From: Bradyrhizobium diazoefficiens
Lineage (GTDB): Bacteria > Pseudomonadota > Alphaproteobacteria > Rhizobiales > Xanthobacteraceae
Length of the DNA stretch: 64,000 bases
NCBI RefSeq assembly: GCF_018131185.1
Contig: NZ_JAFCJE010000002.1
Location: 310,001-374,000 of the forward strand
Direction: 5' to 3'
The notes beneath the pieces are model-generated. The model made no database searches and was not told the origin of the DNA. It worked only from the letters and a program-made list of their open reading frames with translations. The translations under genes were made by a program, and so were the position numbers. Of this stretch, positions 58,085 through 64,000 are shown piece after piece. Every line of letters begins with the position of its first letter. Positions within the stretch are counted from its first letter, which is position 1.

Positions 58085-59005
58085 TCAGTACTTCGCCGGC
58101 ACGTACATCTCCGGCGGAACCGGACCGCGCTGATAGTCGGGATTGCGGACGCGTGGCGGCAGCACCACGGGCGCGCGGGACACCTCCTGGTAGGGGATCT
58201 GGCTGAGCAGATGCGCGATGCAGTTGAGGCGGGCGCGCTTCTTGTCGACGGCATCGACGATCCACCAGGGCGAATCCGGCAGGTGCGTGTATTCGAGCAT
58301 CGTCTCCTTGGCCTTGGTGTACGCCTCCCAGCGGCTGCGGGATTCGACGTCCATCGGGCTCAGCTTCCACTGCTTGAGCGGATCCTTGATGCGCATGGTG
58401 AAGCGGAACTGCTGCTCGTCGTCGGTGATCGAGAACCAGTATTTGACCAGGATGATGCCGGAGCGGATCAGCATGCGCTCGAACTCGGGCACGGTCTTGA
58501 AGAACTCCTGATATTCGTCCTCCGTGCAGAAGCCCATCACGCGCTCGACGCCCGCCCGGTTGTACCAGCTGCGGTCGAACAACACGATCTCGCCGCCGGC
58601 CGGCAGATGCGCGACGTAGCGCTGGAAGTACCATTGCGTTCGCTCGCGCTCGTTCGGAGCGGGGAGCGCCGCGACGCGGCAGATGCGGGGATTGAGGCGC
58701 TGGGTGATGCGCTTGATGACGCCGCCCTTGCCGGCGGAATCGCGACCCTCGAACAGCACGACGACCTTCTTCTTCTCGCTCTGCACCCAGTCCTGGAGCT
58801 TGACCAGTTCGCCCTGAAGGCGAAGCAGTTCCCGGAAATAGAGCCTGCGATCGACCGTCGGGCTCAGCGTTTCGGTCTCGTCCAGAAGCTCGTCGAGACG
58901 GGTATCATCCAGCTCCATCTCCAGCTCCTCGTCGAGATCGTCCGCCAGTTCCTGGATGATGCGCTCGCGCTTGGATATCTGGGATTTGCGATCGGATGCG
59001 GTCAT
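58085..59005 (-). CDS. ppk2: Polyphosphate kinase 2
   Basis: The 306-residue protein has a long acidic, helical N-terminal region (about 1-75; ELADDLDEELEMELDDTRLDELLDETE). The PPK2 P-loop domain follows: Walker A FEGRDSAGKGGVIKR, the lid ALPAPNERERTQWYFQRYVAHLPAGGEIVLFDRSWYNRAGVERVMGF with Walker B Asp, and KYWFSITDDEQ. It transfers phosphate between polyphosphate and nucleoside di- or monophosphates. One PPK2 domain means class I (NDP to NTP) or class III; the extension favours class I. Confidence 0.92.
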   Translation of the reverse strand: MTASDRKSQISKRERIIQELADDLDEELEMELDDTRLDELLDETETLSPTVDRRLYFRELLRLQGELVKLQDWVQSEKKKVVVLFEGRDSAGKGGVIKRITQRLNPRICRVAALPAPNERERTQWYFQRYVAHLPAGGEIVLFDRSWYNRAGVERVMGFCTEDEYQEFFKTVPEFERMLIRSGIILVKYWFSITDDEQQFRFTMRIKDPLKQWKLSPMDVESRSRWEAYTKAKETMLEYTHLPDSPWWIVDAVDKKRARLNCIAHLLSQIPYQEVSRAPVVLPPRVRNPDYQRGPVPPEMYVPAKY

Positions 59006-59097
59006 GGGTCCATCTCTCGGCTCGAATTATCAGTCACAACGACCATCGGCGGGGTTTGTTGCGCCCATGTGACAACGTGCAATCCCGCTGACGCGGG

Positions 59098-59559
59098 TCA
59101 CACCGGCAGCGCGATCGAATATTTCACCTGACTGAGCGCAAAGCTGGACTCGATCGAGGCGATGCCGTCGAGCCGTGTCAGCTTGGTCTTCAGGAACGTC
59201 TCGTAGGAGGCGAGATCGGCCGCCACTACGCGCAGCAGGTAGTCGCGGTTGCCCGTCATCAGATAACACTCCAGCACCTCGTCCCATTTCGAGATCGCGC
59301 GCGCGAAGCGGTTGAGGTCCTCCTCCTTCTGCCGCGCCAGCTTGATCGAAATGAACACGCTGACGTGCAGCCCGAGCGCCTTCTGGTCGACGGTCGCAAT
59401 GTATCGCGAGATGACGCCGCGTTCCTCCAGGAGTTTGACCCGCCGGTGGCAGGGCGAGACCGATAGCCCGACCTTGTCGGCGAGCTCCTGCATGGTCATG
59501 CGGCTGTCGGCCTGGAGCAGCGAGAGGATTTTGCGATCGATGACGTCGAGCTCTGGCAT
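59098..59559 (-). CDS. Lrp/AsnC-family transcriptional regulator
   Basis: The ATG ending at 59559 starts the classical MPELDVIDRKILSLLQADSRMTMQELADKVGLSVSPCHRRVKLLEERGVI helix-turn-helix; the frame extends 35 codons upstream without motif. The C-terminal RAM ligand domain holds FISIKLARQKEEDLNRFARAI and CYLMTGNRDYLLRVVAADLASYE (153 residues). Such proteins sense amino acids. It is divergent from the E1-type dehydrogenase, with an inverted repeat between them, so it probably controls that gene and itself. Confidence 0.92.
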   Translation of the reverse strand: MPELDVIDRKILSLLQADSRMTMQELADKVGLSVSPCHRRVKLLEERGVISRYIATVDQKALGLHVSVFISIKLARQKEEDLNRFARAISKWDEVLECYLMTGNRDYLLRVVAADLASYETFLKTKLTRLDGIASIESSFALSQVKYSIALPV

Positions 59560-59586
59560 TGGGATGAAACCTGCGTATTCTGGACA

Positions 59587-59609
59587 ATATTGGTATGGTA
59601 TCCCAATAT
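59587..59609. promoter_or_regulatory. Inverted repeat between the Lrp gene and its divergent target
   Basis: ATATTGG, nine bases, CCAATAT forms a 7-bp dyad inside a locally AT-rich stretch of the 134-bp divergent intergenic region. Position and composition fit an Lrp/AsnC operator overlapping one or both promoters. Half-site centres are 16 bp apart. Confidence 0.55.
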
Positions 59610-59693
59610 CAGTAAGTACTGCGCGATAAATTGAGAAGTTTACCGCCGCCCGCGGGCGTATCATCGGCGGTACCTGTTGCCGGGAGCATTGCC

Positions 59694-62057
59694 ATGCCCG
59701 TTGATTCCACCCGTCTCGACACCCTGAACGCTCTGGCCCGCAAGGCGCTGTGGCTGTCGTCGTGGACCATCCACCATGCGAACCACGTCCGCCCGAGCGC
59801 GGATGGCCTCAAGGTCGGCGGCCACCAGGCCTCGTCCGCCTCCCTCGCGACCATCATGTCGGCGCTGTATTTCCACGTGCTGAAACCTGAGGATCGCGTC
59901 GCGGTGAAGCCGCATGCGAGCCCGGTGTTCCACGCCATCCAGTATCTGTTCGGCCGGCAGAGCCGCGAGAAGCTTGAGAATTTTCGCGGCTTCAAGGGCG
60001 CGCAATCCTATCCCTCGCGCACCAAGGATGTCGACGACGTCGATTTCTCCACCGGCTCGGTCGGCCTCGGCGTCGCGCAGACGCTGTTCTCGTCGCTGGT
60101 GCAGGACTACGTCAAGGCGCATGGCTGGATGAAGGATCGCCGCGAAGGGCGCATGATTGCCCTGGTCGGTGATGCCGAGATGGACGAAGGCAACATCTTC
60201 GAGGCGCTCGCGGAGGGCTGGAAGCACGGCCTGCGCAATACCTGGTGGGTGGTCGATTACAACAGGCAGTCGCTCGATGCGGTCGTGCGCGAAGGTCTCT
60301 GGGAAAAGTTCGAGACCATGTTCCGCAATTTCGGCTGGGACGTGGTCATCGTGAAATACGGTCGCCTGATGCGCGAGGCCTTTGCCGAACCCGGCGGCGA
60401 GGCCCTCAGGCGCTGGATCGACAATTGCCCGAACGCACTCTATGCCGCGCTGTGCTTCCAGGGCGGCGCTGCGTTCCGCAAGCACCTGCACGACGAGATC
60501 GGCGACCAGGGCCAGATCACGAAACTGATCGACAAGCGCAGCGACGAGGAATTGCTGGCGCTGATGTCCAATCTGGGCGGCCACGACATGGCGAGCATGC
60601 TGGAGGCGTTCGAGTCCATCGACCACGATCGCCCGGTCTGCTTCATCGCCTACACCATCAAGGGCGTCGGTCTGCCGTTCCAGGGTCACAAGGACAACCA
60701 TGCCGGCCTGATGACGGTCGCGCAGATGGAGAAATATCGCGACAGCCAGAACATTCGACCCGGTCATGAGTGGGACAAATACGAAGGCCTCCCGCAATCC
60801 GCCGGCGAGCTTGACGCCTTCCTCGCGCGCGTGCCGTTCAACCAGGACGGCCGCCGCCTGACCGCGCCGGTTTTCGAGGTGCCCCCGCAGCTTGCGTTCA
60901 AGCCGTCGCCGCAGATGTCGACCCAGCAGGGGTTTGGCCTCGTGTTGAACGAGATCGCCCGCGGCGACAGCGAACTGGCAAAGCGCATCGTGACGACCTC
61001 GCCGGACGTCACGGTCTCGACCAATCTCGGCCCCTGGGTGAACCGGCGCGGCCTGTTCGCCAGCGCCGAGAAGGCGGACTTATTCCGCAGCGAGAAAATT
61101 CCGTCCACCTACAACTGGGACGCCTCACCCAAGGGCCAGCATCTCGAGCTCGGCATCGCCGAGATGAACCTGTTCATCATGCTCTCGGCGCTCGGCCTGT
61201 CGCATCAGATCAACGGCGAGCGGCTGTTGCCGGTCGGCACGCTCTACGATCCCTTCATCGAGCGCGGCCTCGATGCGCTGAACTATGCCTGCTACCAGGA
61301 TGCGCGCTTCATGGCGGCCGCGACGCCATCGGGCATCACGCTGGCGCCCGAAGGCGGCGCGCACCAGTCGATCGCAACACCCCTGATCGGCATGGCACAG
61401 GACGGGCTCGCCGCGTTCGAGCCGGCCTTCGTCGACGAGCTCGCCGTGATCATGGGTTGGGGCTTCAACCATATGCAGCGCGAGCCGGGCGAGGGCGGCT
61501 CGGTCTATTTGCGACTCTCGACGCGCAGCATCGAGCAGGCGCAGCGGATCATGACGCCGGAGCTTGCGCAGGGCATCACCGATGGGGCCTATTGGCTGCG
61601 CAAGCCGGGGCCGAATGCCGAACTCGTGATCGCCTATACCGGCGCGGTCGCGCCGGAGGCGATCGAGGCGACCGGCTTCATCGGCGAGAGCCGGCGCGAC
61701 ATCGGCCTGCTCGCGATCACCTCGGCAGATCGACTCCATTCAGGCTGGACCGCTGCGCGAAAATTGCGGCGTGACCGTCGCGGCGTGCAGCATCTCAGCC
61801 ACATCGAGAAATTGCTGGCGCCGCTGTCGCGCGATTGCGGCATCGTGACCGTGATCGATGGGCATCCCTCCGCCCTCGGCTGGCTCGGCAGCGTCCGTGG
61901 CCACCGCGTCGAGGCGCTGGGCGTCGAGCAGTTCGGCCAGACCGGCACCATCGCTGACCTGTACCGGCACTACGGCATCGATGCGAATGCGATCATCGAT
62001 GCGGCCGAAAGCCTCACCACCGGCGCGCCCGTGCTGCATCGGAAGATGGCGGTGTAG
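59694..62057 (+). CDS. Homodimeric-E1-type 2-oxoacid dehydrogenase / transketolase-like protein
   Basis: ATG 59694 (GGGAG upstream) gives 787 residues, shorter than AceE (about 887). The thiamine diphosphate site shows IALVGDAEMDEGNIFEALAEGWKHGLRNTWWVVDYNRQSLD. The pyrimidine half has HLELGIAEMNLFIMLSALGLS with the catalytic Glu. DFSTGSVGLGVAQTLFSSL and QNIRPGHEWDKYEGLP also point to the AceE/MdeB group. It probably decarboxylates a 2-oxoacid derived from an amino acid, since an Lrp regulator is divergent (inference; pseudomonad MdeB, a 2-oxobutyrate enzyme, has a similar arrangement). No E2 or E3 gene is adjacent. Confidence 0.85.
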   Translation: MPVDSTRLDTLNALARKALWLSSWTIHHANHVRPSADGLKVGGHQASSASLATIMSALYFHVLKPEDRVAVKPHASPVFHAIQYLFGRQSREKLENFRGFKGAQSYPSRTKDVDDVDFSTGSVGLGVAQTLFSSLVQDYVKAHGWMKDRREGRMIALVGDAEMDEGNIFEALAEGWKHGLRNTWWVVDYNRQSLDAVVREGLWEKFETMFRNFGWDVVIVKYGRLMREAFAEPGGEALRRWIDNCPNALYAALCFQGGAAFRKHLHDEIGDQGQITKLIDKRSDEELLALMSNLGGHDMASMLEAFESIDHDRPVCFIAYTIKGVGLPFQGHKDNHAGLMTVAQMEKYRDSQNIRPGHEWDKYEGLPQSAGELDAFLARVPFNQDGRRLTAPVFEVPPQLAFKPSPQMSTQQGFGLVLNEIARGDSELAKRIVTTSPDVTVSTNLGPWVNRRGLFASAEKADLFRSEKIPSTYNWDASPKGQHLELGIAEMNLFIMLSALGLSHQINGERLLPVGTLYDPFIERGLDALNYACYQDARFMAAATPSGITLAPEGGAHQSIATPLIGMAQDGLAAFEPAFVDELAVIMGWGFNHMQREPGEGGSVYLRLSTRSIEQAQRIMTPELAQGITDGAYWLRKPGPNAELVIAYTGAVAPEAIEATGFIGESRRDIGLLAITSADRLHSGWTAARKLRRDRRGVQHLSHIEKLLAPLSRDCGIVTVIDGHPSALGWLGSVRGHRVEALGVEQFGQTGTIADLYRHYGIDANAIIDAAESLTTGAPVLHRKMAV

Positions 62058-62077
62058 TCGGGGTAACCCCCGCATGG

Positions 62078-62204
62078 GCCCCGGACGCAGCGCACCGCTG
62101 AAGTAGCGCTGCGCTGCGTCCGGGGCACGTGAGAGTCTGGACTCGTTATAATCTCGTGTCCCGGACGCGTTGCGGCGTGAAATGACGCGACGCCGAGCCG
62201 GGAC
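62078..62204. repeat. Two palindromic repeats after the E1-type gene
   Basis: GCCCCGGACGCAGCGCA and TGCGCTGCGTCCGGGGC (62078-62126) form a perfect 17-bp hairpin. A second element, GTCCCGG...CCGGGAC (62158-62204), has inner complementary arms (GGCGT/ACGCG-CGCC). Both belong to the cccggacgc-type repeats common in Bradyrhizobium. The first probably ends transcription of the E1-type gene. The rest of 62058-62354 shows no gene. Confidence 0.8.
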
Positions 62205-62354
62205 CCATGGCCGCTTGCTTCGCTCCAAATCGCGTCCCATATTCCGCGCGTCTGCCGCAACGCTGGCCCCGCATATGGCGGGTTCAATTGCCGGCGCTTT
62301 CGTGCAAGGATGCTTGCCGAAACGCCCCCACATGCCCCCAAGAAGAGGTTAACG

Positions 62355-63785
62355 ATGGTCAATCGCATGCAATTCTACATCGACGGCGCCTGGGTCGATC
62401 CCGCCGTCAAGAAGTCCACCGCCGTGGTCAACCCCGCGACGGAAGAGGCGATGTACGAGGTTGCGCTGGGCTCCAAGGCCGACGTGGACAAGGCCGTCGC
62501 CGCCGCCAAGCGCGCCTTTGTAACGTTCTCCCAGACCAGCCGCGAGGAGCGCGTCGCGCTGCTTTCGAAAGTCATCGAGATCTACAAGGGCCGTCTCAAG
62601 GAGATCGGCGCTGCGGTCTCCGACGAGATGGGCGCGCCGCTGCCGATGGCGGAGAAGCTCCAGGCCGGCGCCGGCCTCGGTCATCTCATGACCACGCTCG
62701 ACGTGCTCAAGAACTATCATTTCGAGGAGCCGGTCGGCACCGCCATGGTGCTGCGCGAGCCGATCGGCGTGGTCGGCATGATCACGCCCTGGAATTGGCC
62801 GCTGAACCAGATCGCCTGCAAGGTTGCGCCCGCGCTGGCCGCCGGCTGCACCATGATCCTGAAGCCGTCGGAGTTCACGCCGACGTCGGCGCTGATCTTC
62901 GCGGAAATCTTGCATGAAGCCGGCGTGCCGAAGGGCGTGTTCAACCTCGTCAACGGCCTCGGCCCCGAGGTCGGCGCCGCCATGAGCGAGCACCCCGACA
63001 TCGACATGATCTCCTTCACCGGCTCGACCCGCGCCGGCATCGATGTAGCGAAGCGCGCAGCGCCGACCGTGAAGCGCGTGAGCCAGGAGCTCGGCGGCAA
63101 GTCGCCGAACGTCATCCTCGAAGGTGCTGACCTCACGAAGGCGGTGACCGGCGGCGTGATGCACATGTTCAACAACTCCGGCCAGTCCTGCAACGCGCCC
63201 TCGCGCATGATTGTGCCGCTGTCGAAAATGAAGGAAGTCGCCGCGATCGCGAAGGCCGTCGCCGACAAGACCAAGGCCGGTGATCCCCGCGCCGAAGGCA
63301 CCACCATCGGTCCGGTCGTCAACCGCGGCCAGTGGGACAAGATCCAGGGCCTGATCAAGAAGGGCATCGACGAGGGCGCAACCCTGGTCGCCGGCGGCCC
63401 GGGCCTGCCCGAGGGCGTCAACAAGGGCTTCTATGTCCGCCCGACCATCTTCGCCGACGTCACCCCCGACATGACGATCGCCCGTGAAGAGATCTTCGGA
63501 CCGGTGCTGACCATCATCGGTGCCAAGGACGAAGCCGAAGCCGTGCACATCGCCAACGACACGCCCTATGGGCTCGCCGGCTACGTCACGGGCGCTTCGG
63601 TCGAGGACGCCAAGCGCGTCGGCCGGCAGATCCGAGCGGGTAACGTCAATCTCCAGGGCGTTCCCAACGACCGCACCGCACCGTTCGGCGGCTACAAGCA
63701 GTCGGGCAATGGCCGCGAGTGGGGCAAGTACGGCCTCGAGGACTTCCTCGAAGTGAAGGCGGTCGCCGGCTTCAACGCGGCGTAA
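62355..63785 (+). CDS. NAD(P)-dependent aldehyde dehydrogenase
   Basis: ATG 62355 gives 476 residues, the normal family length. Landmarks are GVVGMITPWNWPLNQIACKVAPALAAGCTMILKPSEFTP, the glycine motif FTGSTRAGIDVAKRA, catalytic Glu in QELGGKSPNVIL, nucleophile Cys in NNSGQSCNAPSRM, and EIFGPVLTI. It oxidises an aldehyde to the acid in the cytoplasm. It follows the E1-type gene on the same strand but is separated by two hairpin repeats, so it is probably transcribed alone. A strong terminator follows. Confidence 0.93.
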   Translation: MVNRMQFYIDGAWVDPAVKKSTAVVNPATEEAMYEVALGSKADVDKAVAAAKRAFVTFSQTSREERVALLSKVIEIYKGRLKEIGAAVSDEMGAPLPMAEKLQAGAGLGHLMTTLDVLKNYHFEEPVGTAMVLREPIGVVGMITPWNWPLNQIACKVAPALAAGCTMILKPSEFTPTSALIFAEILHEAGVPKGVFNLVNGLGPEVGAAMSEHPDIDMISFTGSTRAGIDVAKRAAPTVKRVSQELGGKSPNVILEGADLTKAVTGGVMHMFNNSGQSCNAPSRMIVPLSKMKEVAAIAKAVADKTKAGDPRAEGTTIGPVVNRGQWDKIQGLIKKGIDEGATLVAGGPGLPEGVNKGFYVRPTIFADVTPDMTIAREEIFGPVLTIIGAKDEAEAVHIANDTPYGLAGYVTGASVEDAKRVGRQIRAGNVNLQGVPNDRTAPFGGYKQSGNGREWGKYGLEDFLEVKAVAGFNAA

Positions 63786-63809
63786 GCTTTAGCGTCTGAA
63801 CAAACATAG

Positions 63810-63845
63810 CGCCGGAGCGGGAAGCCGCTCCGGCGTTTTATTTTC
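63810..63845 (+). terminator. Rho-independent terminator of the aldehyde dehydrogenase gene
   Basis: CGCCGGAGCGG, GAAG and CCGCTCCGGCG form an 11-bp perfect GC-rich stem followed at once by TTTTATTTT. It begins 25 bp after the stop codon. Confidence 0.93.
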
Positions 63846-63859
63846 GCATCTCTCTCTTT

Positions 63860-63967
63860 GTCATTCCGGGGCGTCGCGAAGCGACCAGCCCGGAATCCAT
63901 TCATCCACAGAGACCGTCGCACGATGGATTCCGGGCTCGCGCCGAAGCTGGCGCGCCCCGGAATGAC
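63860..63967. repeat. Dispersed palindromic repeat with GTCATTCCGGGGC ends
   Basis: GTCATTCCGGGGC and GCCCCGGAATGAC bound the element, with inner complementary blocks AGCCCGGAATCCAT / ATGGATTCCGGGCT. It is one of the most abundant repeats in Bradyrhizobium chromosomes. Nothing coding is seen from it to the window end. Confidence 0.88.
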
Positions 63968-64000
63968 GGGGAAGAGCAGGCGCCTATCCCCCCGCCGCGC

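Overview
The window is about 63-66% GC, densely packed, and reads as chromosomal DNA of a Bradyrhizobium-type alphaproteobacterium. The evidence is a nitrate-assimilation island in the order nrtABC, narK, bjgb (single-domain globin), flp, nasC, as known from B. diazoefficiens; the dispersed palindromic repeats common in that genus; many ABC, TRAP and LysR genes; and a homodimeric-E1-like enzyme next to an Lrp regulator. I see no rRNA, tRNA, CRISPR array, insertion sequence, phage or plasmid backbone.

Layout. 1-2.6 kb: 5' part of an MFS exporter, a secreted cupin, a small exported protein and a peroxiredoxin-like protein. 2.6-8.5 kb: a LysR regulator divergent from 3-hydroxybutyrate dehydrogenase and a patatin-like lipase (polyhydroxybutyrate/lipid metabolism), an MpaB-family protein and glycogen synthase. 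8.5-17.5 kb: a class III CoA-transferase heading a complete five-gene peptide/opine-type ABC operon, then a zinc alcohol dehydrogenase and an isopropylmalate/tartrate-type dehydrogenase. 17.5-24.4 kb: a tiny aromatic-rich secreted protein, a crotonase-fold protein lacking both catalytic glutamates, an overlapping LysR-XRE pair, CcdA and an animal-type haem peroxidase. 24.5-29.3 kb: an SsuABC-like ABC operon with two permeases, and a FadR-type regulator behind a perfect palindrome. 29.4-34.2 kb: an HWE histidine kinase divergent from a DctPQM TRAP transporter. 34.2-39.5 kb: a serine hydrolase, an intradiol dioxygenase, a MaoC hydratase, and a LysR/NmrA/AtaL-like group. 39.5-41.8 kb: a Zn/Cd/Pb P-type ATPase with a MerR-type promoter. 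41.9-54.5 kb: the nitrate island. 54.9-63.8 kb: an aldo-keto reductase, a DMT exporter, a zinc-dehydrogenase-family protein, PPK2, an Lrp regulator with a divergent E1-type 2-oxoacid dehydrogenase, and an aldehyde dehydrogenase.

The main result is the control architecture of the nitrate island. Three transcription units (nirC-type transporter plus phosphatase/kinase leftward; nrtABC rightward; narK-bjgb-flp-nasC rightward) each have a sigma-54 -24/-12 promoter. Each has an NtrC-like tandem site about 120 bp upstream of the predicted start. The site between nirC and nrtA sits almost exactly midway between the two starts, and the nrtA and narK sites have the same 121-bp spacing. Each predicted transcript begins, at +2 or +3, with a hairpin carrying an A-N-N-G-N-N hexaloop, the signature recognised by ANTAR proteins such as NasT. 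The nirC leader also holds a possible terminator/antiterminator switch. This suggests nitrogen status (NtrC) and nitrate (NasS-NasT) are read in series at all three operons. A membrane-anchored PP2C-phosphatase/Ser-Thr-kinase fusion encoded behind the nitrite transporter may add a post-translational layer that is, to my knowledge, poorly described.

All functional calls rest on reading motifs by eye; no database search was run.
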